From: Opisthocomus hoazin
Lineage: Eukaryota; Chordata; Aves; Opisthocomiformes; Opisthocomidae
DNA: 64,000 bases
Reading direction: 5' to 3'
Assembly: GCF_030867145.1 (NCBI RefSeq)
Contig: NC_134420.1
Location: 6,127,823-6,191,822, forward strand
In this document: positions 1-41,989 of the stretch, piece by piece
Position numbering within the stretch: the first letter of the stretch is position 1
How the letters are laid out: each line of letters starts with the position of its first letter
Program-made: the position numbers and the translations under genes
The notes under the pieces: model-generated
What the model was told of the DNA's origin: nothing
What the model saw: only the letters and a program-made list of their open reading frames with translations
The model's database searches: none

Positions 1-3000
1 TTGGCTAACTACGTATGAAGAACCTGGGAAGGAAGAGGAAGGATAGAATTGGAAGTGAATCAGGACCATGCTCTTAGATATGTGGACGTGCCTGTCTTTA
101 ATTTGTTATATCAATATATAAAATTAAGGCGCTAAATAAGGGTCCAGAAGCACTCCACCCATTTGAGTTTGTGCCTGTAGAGCTGAACGATGCCAGAGCA
201 GTGCCATTGTAGCGTAGCTGTCAAAGCTAGTATCACCCCTTGGCACTACACAATGCACTTGAAGCCACAGCTTCCTTTAGTGGAATCAAGTAGTTAATCC
301 ACCAGCTCTGTGACGATTTATTTAAAATAAACAATACAAAAAAATAGATAGAAAATATTTGCTCTTAAACACCAGATTATAAAATGAAATGCATATGAAG
401 CCTCAGATTGAGGGTGTTCCTTGTGAGATTTAGAAGAGGGATCTGAACAGAGAACTTCATATTTTTAGCTACATTTACAGACCACAGATATTTTGAAAAG
501 GATGGGTAGGGTGCTTTGGCCTGACGTTAGCTATTTCATACCTCGATCTTCTCCCTGCCCAGCGGAACACAATGTAATCACCATTGAGCTCATTAGCAGT
601 GCCCTAAAATAAAGCAGAGGTTTTCCTGTCATCTTGAATTATGTGCTGCTCCAGTGTTTGCAGGGAAGAGGAACATCTTCTGTATTCAACAAACCAACAG
701 GAATAGCAGTTCTGTGCTCAGATTCCCTCAAAACCTTTTACAATCTCTGATTTTCCTTTCTATCTTGTGGTAAGAAAAAGAACATTTGGACTTTTATACC
801 TTCAAACTCATGGACACATTCTCCAAAGAAAATATCTAGCACTTTTTAAGTATTTTTTGCATAAAAGAGGTGAGACTTTTGTGATTTATAGAAAGCAGAG
901 AAATTGTTTCTCGGAAGATAGAGTAATATTAAAGACAACTTCTGCTGTTAATGAAACATGAGATCAACAAACCCAACAACATCTAACACTGTTTGTTTCA
1001 GTCCAGTTTTCTAATGAAATGACACTTACACATTTATTGTGTCTGTCTGTTGCCCTTCGTAATCACTTTTGAACATATTTCTGCCAAATTTGCCAGAAAC
1101 GTCTAAGTGCCAGGGTTAGGAGTTCCCTACAATTTTCAGAAAAACAGTTAACCAAAAGCAGTTTTGTGAAGACAAATAAAAGAGCCACAATGAAGGAGAG
1201 GGAAAAGGCATGCTGGTGACATGGCAGGAGCTAAGGATGCTCGCAGAGAAGCATTGAGGAGCATGAAGGGGAGGGCTGGAGTTCTCACAGATCCTGCCCT
1301 GGGCCTGCTGAGGGGGTGGTAGTGGAAACCTGGGGTTACTGAAGAGAGGAAGCCTCAGGAAGACGATGCATTCATTCTGAGGCTCGTAGAACAAGCAGGA
1401 CTTTATTTCATGTTATAAATAAAATGATGTGAGTCATTTGATTAAAATACTAGTCATCTGAGGATATGCTGGCATTGCTGGCTTGGCTTAGTGTTACCTG
1501 ATGCAGATGCAAGTATGTGACGTAACAACAATTTCCCCCAGTTCCTTGTTTCTCGATTTTGGATCCAGATTGGAGACCATTCTATTAGGCTGATTCTAAA
1601 GAAATTTAAGAGATTAAATGTGTTTACATTCAGTCTTGAATTCATGTGATGGTTGTCAGCTTGTCAGGAAAATAAAACTAAAGAATGAAAGAGGGGATGA
1701 ATGGAAGCCTCCCTCAGTGAAAAACATTGTCCTTTCTTGGGAAGGCATGAGAATCACTTTCTACGGACTCCACTAACCCCAAACATCAACTAATGACACA
1801 AGCTTCTTCTTTGTTTATTTTTTCCTACAATTGTACACACTGTCTCAATATCCTTCTACACAGAAAAGCTGTGGTATAGCAGCTGAAAATACGCAAGTGT
1901 CCTTAGATCACTGGAACCTGTTCTGGCAGATTCTAGTGGTGACAGTGAAATGTGTTGGCTGGTTGTGTCACTAGCAAATTATACTTTGTGGAGATAGATT
2001 ACTAATTACGGTTTCATGTATGCGTTTCTCCTTAGAGAAACTACTTTACATGTAATAGAATCTCCATACATCCTTCCTACACAGCATCTTATGTATTTTG
2101 GCTTAATTTTGTCCATTGACAAATCAATACTTGTCCTAGAGAAGGATTTTTCTCCTTCTTTCATAACCAAAAAATCCAAGGCATGGAAAAAAATGAGTGA
2201 CAAATTCAGGCTGTAATATCAATCCCAGACCCAACACTGTAGTCCAAGGATCCGCCCGCACACTCAGATGTCAGTTCCCTGTTGTACGAAGCGCAACTAT
2301 TTTCCAAATATCTATTAGGAGTTGTGCTGGGTTGTTTTTCCGCACCAGGAATAGTTTCCTGATCCAGTGATGTATCTGAAGTTGCCTTTGGTGTCTCTTT
2401 AACAGTTCTTCTAGCAAATGAATGTCTATAATAGATTTAAGCCCTGTTCAAATCAGCACGACCTGTGATTGGAATCAATAGAAATTCCTCCCCAAACTTC
2501 TCTTAATACATTTTAAAATAATGTTAAGAGACAAGTCAACAGAAAAGAAAGGACTACTGCAGCCTTAGAAAACCTGGTCCTGATTTTCTAATTCTAGCAG
2601 TAAAAGGGCACCATAATACAGCCTTCAATCTGTACATTTTCCTCAAGGTTTTTCAAGCAGTGTAGAGAGACCTGACTACCGCCAAGACCAAACTGACTCT
2701 TGCGTAAAAGCCTTGCCCAAGCTGTTAAACAGTCTGATGATGGAACAGTAAAATAATTATAGATCAATGATATAACGATCATATTAATAAAATATAGGAC
2801 AGAATGCTGCAATCCTTGGCTAAATCTCGTTGTGGGTAATTGCATCCCCCTCACCAAGTGTTGCATAGCTTTCTTGTGTACTAAGAGAGTCGTTTCTCCG
2901 GCTCACCCCCCAAGGTAGGTGCGTTTCTGTCTGTGTAGCATGACAGATGGCTTGAGGTCCTTCGGGATCCTTTGCATTTAACTCATGGGGCAGTACAGGA

Positions 3001-3416
3001 ATTCAAAGGAACAGATGTTCCTGCAATATCTGGGAAGAAGATAAGCACCCCCATTTAGTTTTGAGATAAACATATTTTATACTGTCAGTTTTTTCCACAG
3101 ATATACCAAAAAAACAGAAGCTTTTTAATATGAATATAATTGCTTTCATGCTTTTAAAGGCATTTGCTGTTGGGTGGCTTTTTATTAGATTTTTTTTTCC
3201 TAATCTAGTTGCTAATATTAAAAACAGCTAGATTTTAGACAGGAAAGCGAGGACAGAGGAAAAAAAATAAATATTTATGTAATGTAACAGGAAAATTTCC
3301 AGCCATGCAGTCATATACGGTAACTGCAGATCACCTAGTGTTGGGGGTTTTTTCACAGTGAAATCCACTATACTAGTAGAAAATCTCCTGCATTTCGAGT
3401 GCCATAATGGCTTTTA

Positions 3417-3430
3417 CCACTAGAGGGCTG
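3417..3430 (+). promoter_or_regulatory. CTCF-like motif
   Basis: CCACTAGAGGGCTG matches the CTCF core pattern CCASYAGRKGGCRS closely, in + orientation. It was judged by eye, not scored. Confidence 0.45.
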
Positions 3431-5968
3431 AAGCAGCAGCTTTAACAGGAGAACAAACCTGTGCTGCTATGTGAGCCCAGCGCACCTTGGGCTATCTGAA
3501 AATCAGGCATTGTCATTACACTTAACGCTATGAGTCTATATGCTTAAAACCAAGATACTCCTTAATACGAAAAAGGGCAGCTTTCAGACACTTTTATGTC
3601 TTTTTTTTCTTTTTTAAAGTGATTGTTTTTACCTTCACAGAAAGCAAATGCAACTTTCCAAACACCAGGGTTTGTAGCAAGTCATTAGAGTATTTCATCA
3701 GCTATATTAGTGCAGAGATTTCTGAGCAAATAACCTCCAATTTGGCTTAAAACTAGAAATCACCCTGAAAAAAATTATGTGCAACTTCAATCCTCTGTCC
3801 TGTAACATTTCTTGTGCTTGTTAGGCTATTGGTAGAGCAATGTAATAATGTTCCAGCAACTGAATGGGGCATCTGAAAGAGAGCAGCCCGATTTACAAGC
3901 TCTAAGCTGTCATATATCACCCTTAGCTGAAGTAGTGGAAAAGCTACATAACTTTGCTTGACAAAATCCAGAGTCATAGTTTATTTTGCCTCTGCAGCCA
4001 ACTTCCTGCTAGATTTTTCTATTTGTCCCTGTGATCTTGTCCCAAAGTTCCAGATTTCTATTTCCAGCAGCATGAGCTGGTTAAGAGGGACCTTCCTTGT
4101 GAATGCGTATGTTCTGCCCAGACACATGCATTCTTTAGCATGTTTCAGCTCAGGCCTGTTCTCTTTGGGATGCAAACCAAGAAAGATAAACAATCTTTGT
4201 GCTGTTGTAGAGATGCAGAGCATCAAAAGTGTTGTCAACCCAACTTCATGTGGTTTTAGCTGGGACTGGGGAATCATTACAGGTTGGAGTGTAGGATTCA
4301 GCGTAGACACATCTTTAACGTGTCAACACGTGGACACGACATCTAAATCCTCACAACGCTTGGTTGTGTGATGTTTCAAGAGACTTGTCTAGTTGTTGCT
4401 GTGAATCATCATGACACTGGAGGATAAAACAAAAGCCCGCCTAAGTTGTTCTAGGGAGTGACCCTCACAAACTTCCCGGGAGAATGAGGAAGCTCCTGGT
4501 TTAAAGCAACCCCTTTGTCCCCCTTTTCTGCCTCTTCAGTAAAGGGCTTCGCACAAGATTTTATTTCAATAACTTTTTGAAATATTGAATATTTGTTTTC
4601 ACTGAGAAAAGAATTTGCAAAGCTGTTGCTTCTTCAAGACAACCTTATTCCTGGTGGCCTGACAAGCAAGATCATTATTTTGGCATTGCTTTGGGATTTT
4701 GCAGTTCCATAGTCCCAAAGAAAGTGAAAAATTGCTTTGTTTTTAAGGTGACATCAAATTCCATTAGATTCAGTGGACAGCTACCATAAATAGGAATGAG
4801 AATTAGATCATAATTTTAGAGGCATGTTGATCCTATCCTCAGTCCCAAAGGACTCAGTATTACAGACGTGCATTTCATGGCATAACTAAGATTTTAAGCA
4901 CATAATTTATTTCTGAAGGTGCTACTGGACCATTAAGAGCAGTTTTTTGTCGCCTTTGAGTAGACGTGGAAAACAATATCTCTTCAATTTTATCTGTGTG
5001 ACCATATGAATTTAAAGTAACACATATATGATTATTTTTCAAAATGGATCATAAAATATATATTCATTTATTAGCCTTGCATTCATAACACTTGGGAAAG
5101 AACAAATCCATATTGCAGTGTATCAGCAGCAAAGATAAGGTCAAAAATTGTATTTAAATAATTTGCATTTTTAAATCAGTGGTATGTGTCACTGGTGAGA
5201 ATTTTAGCTTAGAGTGTGGTTTGCCTCAGCAAGATTAAAACTTAGAGAAATGTATATTGCTGTGTTGACTTTGTAGTCCTTTAAATGGATTATACTATAT
5301 TTAGACACTATTCTGAGGGTTATTGTGGAAAATTTTGAGAATAGATGTATAGCAAGAAGAAAAACCAAGCTAGGATCCACATGTGTATTTCTTCGTCTCT
5401 TTCAATTAACTTGTGGAAATAGCCCAGTCAGAAACTTGTAAAAATAACTATTTATACAAATGAAAGGGCAGGTAAGGACCCAATCCTTCATCCTTCACAC
5501 AAGCAAAAGTAAAAGAAAATCTTATCAGGCAAAGAGAATTGTATTTAATTACAAGATCTCAGGATTAAACAATAAGCTCTGTGTGAAAAACTGCAGGCAT
5601 CTGCAGCATCCTGCATCATACCATCTGATCCCACAGACATTCTTAGAGCTTTTTCAGAACTGCATTTTTGACTGGGTGACTTTTGATTGAATCTCTTTCC
5701 TTCTGGTCAATACGTGAACATTCAGCAGTGATATCTGGACTAGAATTTTCTGCATAATGTTCTGTTTCACCTGCCACTGACACCAGTGGAAGGAACTCAC
5801 AGTGATTTCACTGGAGTTTGAACTAGGCCTTTTGTGAGAAGAGTCTGTCTTTGACAGGTACTCATTGTAGAAATAGTTATTGATAACACTTTTGATAACA
5901 TAGAATAATGCTATATGTTGTTTCTTCTAGAAATGGCTTATTCTACCAAGGTTAATTAACTAATAAAG

Positions 5969-6011
5969 AGTGTTAAAAAAGCTGACAAGTCTGTACATGT
6001 TTTTTAACACT
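5969..6011. repeat. Perfect 12-base inverted repeat (hairpin)
   Basis: AGTGTTAAAAAA at 5969-5980 and its exact complement TTTTTTAACACT at 6000-6011 flank a 19-base loop. It could form a stem-loop in RNA or mark a small element; no coding context. Confidence 0.7.
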
Positions 6012-7012
6012 AATGGCATTAGCTTTCTACTGCTCTTATTAGTGCCTCTTGTGAAACCAAAACAGCTGAGCATGGTCAGGATGTGACTCCATAATATCTG
6101 GATGTAACATGTGATAGACATAAAATTTCTGCTTCAGATGGCTACAGCAACAGCCTAGTCACTATAGCGTTTTAATATACCAAGGTTGTTTGCTATTTTG
6201 CATATTTTTTCCAATTAAGGACTAACTAATTCTCCTCTAGTAAGAGTCTACACCCAGGAATGTCTCACCTGGCCTGTAAATTCATTGTCGTGTGATATGA
6301 CAAATTATTTATCCTTCCCAAAGCAGTCATTGTTTACTTATTAAATGCTACTATTTTACTAATAATTCTTGGTGCTACTTCGTAGCCATAGCACCAAAAA
6401 CATGCCAGTGCTGAGCTTTCTAAAAAAAGGACCAGAGCTCCTTGTATGTAGTGTGCAAATAAACAAAGCACCCTTGCCCTGCAGGCTTTACAGTCTCAAA
6501 TTCCAGCTCAGATAAGTGCTCGGTACTTTACTGAAGGGCTTGCCTTGCAGAAAGCAATCCCATTTCATCCCTGCTAAACAATTTCCAGTGCCTGCTGCCC
6601 CTCAGAAAAATCTGTTAATACGGGTTTCCTTCCAGCATCTGCAGTGCCACACTGGAGCCGCGGAGCACTGGGAAGTTCCTTATGTAACTGCGCAGCCTCA
6701 CATGTACTGGGGAAAAAATCCTTTCGGCAGCGTAATGGTGGTGAAGTTGCTGTGCTGAAACCTCTGCTGAAAACCACATTCAGTACCTACCAGGATTTAG
6801 AAATCAGCTCTGTGTTATGATGCTAATTAGCAACATTTTAATTACATATAGTTTTGATATATTTCCTACTCTAGTGCTTTGCAGTTCTTTTACAACTTTG
6901 AAAGGAAATATTGGAATTCTGCACAGATTAGTCTTTATAGGAATTTCAATATTAAAATAATTGGTCTTTCTTGTACAAACGTGCTTTGCTGCCGTAAAAC
7001 TTCATTAACCCT

Positions 7013-7026
7013 CCACCAGAGGGCAA
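7013..7026 (+). promoter_or_regulatory. CTCF-like motif near the promoter
   Basis: CCACCAGAGGGCAA is a strong match to the CTCF core in + orientation, about 650 bases upstream of the CpG island. A promoter-proximal CTCF site facing the gene is a common arrangement. Confidence 0.5.
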
Positions 7027-7340
7027 CATCAGAAAAAAATATTTGTATAAATCCAAGAAGCAGTTTCTTTTAGGATATTACGGCTACAACACACGTTTTC
7101 ATCAGTGAATCTTACTTTCAAAATACACTGTTTCCATTTTGTCACCAACTAGGCAAGTGAAGGAGCTTAATAATTTTAGAAGGATTTGTTTAGAGCAAAA
7201 TTTATGCTTTCTTTAGTTAACAAATCTACAGAAAATTTAAGATTAACATGAAGCCTAAAAGAAATACCACAGTTATGATTTTAGAATGAAATACCACGCT
7301 TTGCATCTTCAAGCTACTTCAAAGTGATTAAAGTCAGGAA

Positions 7341-7391
7341 ATTACTAGAATAATAATTAGAACACTAGAATTACTAGAATAATAACTAGAA
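7341..7391 (+). repeat. Spaced 22-base direct repeat
   Basis: Copies at 7341-7362 and 7370-7391 both begin ATTACTAGAATAATAA and end TAGAA, with a single mismatch. They are AT-rich, with no function evident. Confidence 0.75.
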
Positions 7392-7625
7392 AAATAATTC
7401 TGTTCATAATGTGCCCAGCTCATTGCAGTGCTGTAAATACCACAAATGAAGTCTAAATGTTATGCTGGCCTACTCGGAGGCGTGAAAGCAGAGGACACAA
7501 AACAGGCGGAAAATATTAAATGCCTAAGAGAAGGCAGTCGCTAATGGATGCCTAATATGATATAAAATAAGCTGTGCGAGTAAACACGGATAAAGAGATA
7601 AATACACCTTTAGAATGGGGGTTCT

Positions 7626-7635
7626 CTATTTATAG
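7626..7635. promoter_or_regulatory. MEF2-type / TATA-like motif CTATTTATAG
   Basis: A perfect palindromic match to the MEF2 consensus CTA(A/T)4TAG at the AT/GC boundary immediately upstream of the CpG island. It could bind MEF2 factors, which act in neurons, or serve as a TATA-like element for a start near 7660. Ten-base motifs occur by chance, so the support is mainly its position. Confidence 0.35.
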
Positions 7636-7904
7636 CCAGAGCAGCACTATTTGCGGTTCATGCCCTGCTTCCCCAGACGTGCGACGGACTGCGTGAAGGC
7701 CGTGCCCCTTCCCCACGCGAACGGTACAAATGGATCGGCGACTCTCGCCCCAGCGCGCAGCCAGCCCCCCGGCGCGGCCCCGGGATGGCCCCGAAGAGGG
7801 GCGCGAAGCCGCCCCCCCTCCACATCCCCCCGAGACGGCCGCGGGTGGGAGGCGGGGGCGCGGCTCCCCGCGGGCTGCGGAGCGCGGTCCGCCCCCGTGG
7901 GCGC

Positions 7905-7925
7905 GGCGCTGTCCGCGGTGCTGAA
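7905..7925 (-). promoter_or_regulatory. RE1/NRSE element (REST site), copy 1
   Basis: Read on the - strand, the 21 bases hold both RE1 half-sites with canonical spacing: TTCAGCACC, a two-base spacer, then GGACAGCGCC. Only one base, in the spacer (A to G), differs from the commonly quoted consensus. RE1 elements are bound by REST, which silences neuronal genes outside neurons. It lies about 690 bases upstream of the start codon of a neuronal gene, inside its CpG island. Confidence 0.85.
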
Positions 7926-7932
7926 GGGACGC

Positions 7933-7953
7933 GGCGCTGTCCGCCGTGCTGAA
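7933..7953 (-). promoter_or_regulatory. RE1/NRSE element (REST site), copy 2
   Basis: A second RE1 in the same orientation, 28 bases from copy 1. On the - strand it reads TTCAGCACG, spacer, GGACAGCGCC. It differs from copy 1 at a single base and from the quoted consensus at two bases, both at or next to the half-site spacer. The strongest contact half, GGACAGCGCC, is intact. Confidence 0.8.
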
Positions 7954-8397
7954 GGGGGCCGGGCGCCCTGAGGGTGCCGCTCGCCGCCGCCGCAGCCGCC
8001 TCCTCGGGACGAGCCCTGCGCGGCCGCGGAAGGAGCCCCGCTGCGCGGAAGAGCGGGCGGGAGGGGGGCTCCTCGCCGTCTGCGGCATTCAGCCAGCGGT
8101 TCCGGGGCGCGGGGTGCTTCGCAGCTCCCTGCCCTCGGCGGCGAATCGCACCCCTCCCCCTCCAGCTCCGCAGCCGGGGATACCGCCAGCGCCACGCCGA
8201 GAGCGCTTCGGCACGCTCCCGCGCCGGGACCTCCGTCCCCTCCCAGCCGGGCATGGCCCTGCCGCCACCCGCCGCACCCTGCGAGGCCGAGTAGACTTTC
8301 TGACCGTGCCCGGCAACTCCGCGCTGCCGGGAAACCCGGGGGCCGCCCGCCGCGCGCTCAGGCTCCCCGCTCGCCGCCGCACTCAGGCGCGCTCCCT

Positions 8398-8413
8398 CCC
8401 CCCCCCCCCCCCC
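8398..8413 (+). repeat. Poly-C run (16 C)
   Basis: An uninterrupted C homopolymer within the CpG island, closely followed by a CA-rich stretch at about 8445-8455. It is likely to be length-variable and error-prone in sequencing. Confidence 0.9.
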
Positions 8414-8512
8414 ACCCCGGCTCCGCACGCCGTCTCCCCCTCGCACACACACACGGGCGCGCACGCTTCCTCCCGCTCTCCCTCCTCCCGGAGGTGCGCT
8501 GCCAGCCGCTTG

Positions 8513-8566
8513 ATGAGGGGGAAAAGTTAAAGAGATGGGACCGATATGAACCATCGCCGCTCGTAG
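8513..8566 (+). promoter_or_regulatory. Cluster of three short upstream ORFs in the presumed 5' UTR
   Basis: Three ATG-started mini-ORFs end before the SLC17A6 start: 8513-8530 (MRGKS), 8535-8549 (MGPI) and 8546-8566 (MNHRRS). The last two overlap in different frames. A fourth, 8253-8294, would also be present if transcription starts upstream of it. They lie 50-100 bases before a main ATG in good context, so they could modulate translation by reinitiation. This depends on the transcription start, which is not known. Confidence 0.45.
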
Positions 8567-8615
8567 CGGTGCCCTACCCAGAGCAGAGCAGAACCCAGCG
8601 AGCATCCCTGCAGGA

Positions 8616-40193
<31,578 letters not shown>

Positions 40194-40261
40194 CATACCT
40201 AAATATTGGATATATTTTGTAGTGTTTGTGATTAAATTCATTGTGATTGTTTGCACACAGA

Positions 40262-40267
40262 AATAAA
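40262..40267 (+). promoter_or_regulatory. Proximal polyadenylation signal AATAAA
   Basis: A canonical hexamer lies 69 bases after the stop codon. If used, it would give a very short 3' UTR. A short A-run follows at about 40317-40324. Confidence 0.45.
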
Positions 40268-40802
40268 ATGTGGTATAAACATGTAAACACATATCAAACA
40301 GGAAGGTCTGACTGTAAAAAAAAATCCATTAAAGTGCAATCTGTATGAGTTGTGACATGTCATCACTTTCATTAGGTTATATTTGTTCTATAAACATTAG
40401 AGTTTTAAGGGTTTACTGGTCAAAACTATAGAGGCAATTAGATACAGTATACAAGAGCTAAAATTCATAACTACGGATTAAAGCACAACTAAGCAACCAA
40501 GTTGGCACATCTAATGCTCTTTTTAGAAAGCCAAAATTACTTGATCATTAAAAATGCACTTATATATTTGTTACACTGTATTGAATGAGATGATTGTGTT
40601 AAATACACACGTTTACTCAGTGCAATGTAGGAATTGTGTGTTAAGTCTAAGACAAGAGCTTTCTTACAGAAGAAAGGTTGAGTCCTAGGCATTTACAGAG
40701 GATTGATCCAGTTCCTTGAATGGTAATTGTATCAAGCCTAAAGAACAAATAGGGCATATTGTATGTTTATCGTGATTACATGCTGCAGGCTACTCTGTGA
40801 TG

Positions 40803-40808
40803 AATAAA
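40803..40808 (+). promoter_or_regulatory. Internal polyadenylation signal AATAAA
   Basis: A canonical hexamer within the 3' UTR, about 610 bases after the stop. It could give an intermediate mRNA 3' end. Usage cannot be judged from sequence alone. Confidence 0.35.
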
Positions 40809-41955
40809 GGAATTATTTAGGAGTTTTATACTGAATGTTTGGGCACAAATTCTTATTTCTATTCTTTACAGAAGCTTATGAAATTATAGGCATTGTCATG
40901 TTCTTCCCTGCATTTATCAACTAATATAAAAACAATATATAATTTTAAGTCTAACTTTTCACGCAGACCGTCAAATCCCTTTACCAAAAAACAAGCTTTA
41001 TTATTCTTTTCTTTGCAGTATATTCCAACTTTGTACTGGTGTCTTTAGAGAGAGAGAAAAAAACCAATATAACCTAGAAAAAGATATAGTCTTTTACAAA
41101 ATTCCAAAGAGAAATTTACTGTGAGCAAGTAGCCCTACGAAAAAGGATGTATTTGTTTTGCAGAATATTTTGAAGCCAATAGAAGAAACAGAGAATAATT
41201 TAACCCTTATTCTTCCCTTAATAGCTTTCATATTTTTACACATTGTGCCACAGTTGTATACATAGATATAAGTTTATTGAAGATACTGTAATTTTAGAAA
41301 ATGTTGCTATTTTAGAAATCCCTGAAATAAAAAAATGTATTTGTCTTTCAATTAAACCTAATAATAATGGACACTGAATATGAGTAACATATAAACTCAC
41401 AATAAACCAAAGTGGCAAACAACTAGTGTTGGGCCGAAAGAAGCCAACAAGCATCACGCTTGTCTCTTTAGCAGAACTCAACAGTGACTGCAACATTAGT
41501 GTACCAAGCAATAAGTGCAATGCATTATGAAGTGCATAATCTTCTATACTATAGACTAACCTTCGTTTAGCTTGTTGTATATATTTGGGGTTGTTGGGAT
41601 TATACCAAACTGAACCAAACTGGAGTTAGCAACACCAGACCACTTCTTAATACTCTAAAATGACAACAACGATCCATTTCTTAATTCAATCAAATGATTA
41701 TTATTGTATGTAATAATCCACTCTGGATTCTTGGTCTGTTCATTGTATTGTGCTAGTGATTGGAAACCCTGCTACCGCAATATACAACTTGAGGATTGTT
41801 TCTTCTCCTTTTTTTTAATGCAAATCATACCTTGACCTTAAAGAAAAAAATATTTTGCTTTGTGCCTCAAAGTGATGTAAAATGTGACCATAGCTTTTGC
41901 TGTGTTTAATGAAAAAGATGTGGACTGTGTTACTTTTGTTGCTGCAAAAAGTGTT

Positions 41956-41961
41956 AATAAA
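41956..41961 (+). promoter_or_regulatory. Distal polyadenylation signal AATAAA
   Basis: A canonical hexamer in the context GTTAATAAAATGC, followed by an A-run near 41980 and T-rich sequence at 42001-42020 that could act as a downstream element. This is the best candidate for the main 3' end of the SLC17A6 transcript. Confidence 0.65.
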
Positions 41962-41989
41962 ATGCTCTATTTATCCTTTTATATAAAAA

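Larger units (their letters stand above)
1..7625. other. Upstream AT-rich non-coding DNA
   Basis: No gene is supported. Open frames are short, lack domains and often overlap on opposite strands. The notable elements are a CTCF-like motif at 3417-3430, an E-box flanked by a 6-base inverted repeat at 4319-4338, a 12-base perfect inverted repeat at 5969-6011, a second CTCF-like motif at 7013-7026 and a 22-base direct repeat at 7341-7391. In mammals ANO5 lies on this side of SLC17A6, but none of its exons was recognised. Confidence 0.7.
7902..7957 (+). repeat. 28-bp tandem duplication carrying the two RE1 elements
   Basis: Two head-to-tail 28-base units (7902-7929 and 7930-7957) begin CGCGGCGCTGTCCGC and continue with GTGCTGAAGGG. 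They differ at only two positions. The near identity suggests either a recent local duplication or constraint on both copies. Confidence 0.85.
7670..8560. promoter_or_regulatory. SLC17A6: CpG island, probable SLC17A6 promoter and 5' UTR
   Basis: There is an abrupt switch from AT-rich DNA to very GC-rich, CpG-dense DNA, ending just before coding exon 1. It includes GC boxes and a consensus EGR1 site (GCGGGGGCG at 7852-7860). No convincing TATA box lies close to the ATG, so a dispersed CpG-island promoter is likely. The exact transcription start is not visible. Long open frames here on both strands are by-products of low stop-codon density. Confidence 0.8.
40194..41985 (+). other. SLC17A6: SLC17A6 3' untranslated region (end inferred)
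   Basis: This is AT-rich sequence after the stop with no coding signal. It runs to the last strong polyadenylation signal before base composition changes near 42.0 kb. The 3' end is inferred from the AATAAA at 41956; cleavage should lie about 10-30 bases later, next to the A-rich run near 41980. The roughly 1.8-kb length would be normal for a neuronal transporter mRNA. Alternative shorter ends are possible. Confidence 0.7.

Noticed and set aside
3958..4371. 137-codon + ORF overlapped by a 109-codon - ORF
   Set aside because: Both strands are open together, the + frame starts at TTG, and neither product resembles a protein.
4769..4785. Possible extra REST half-sites (TTCAG then GGACAGC)
   Set aside because: Spacing is wrong for an RE1 and the left half is incomplete.
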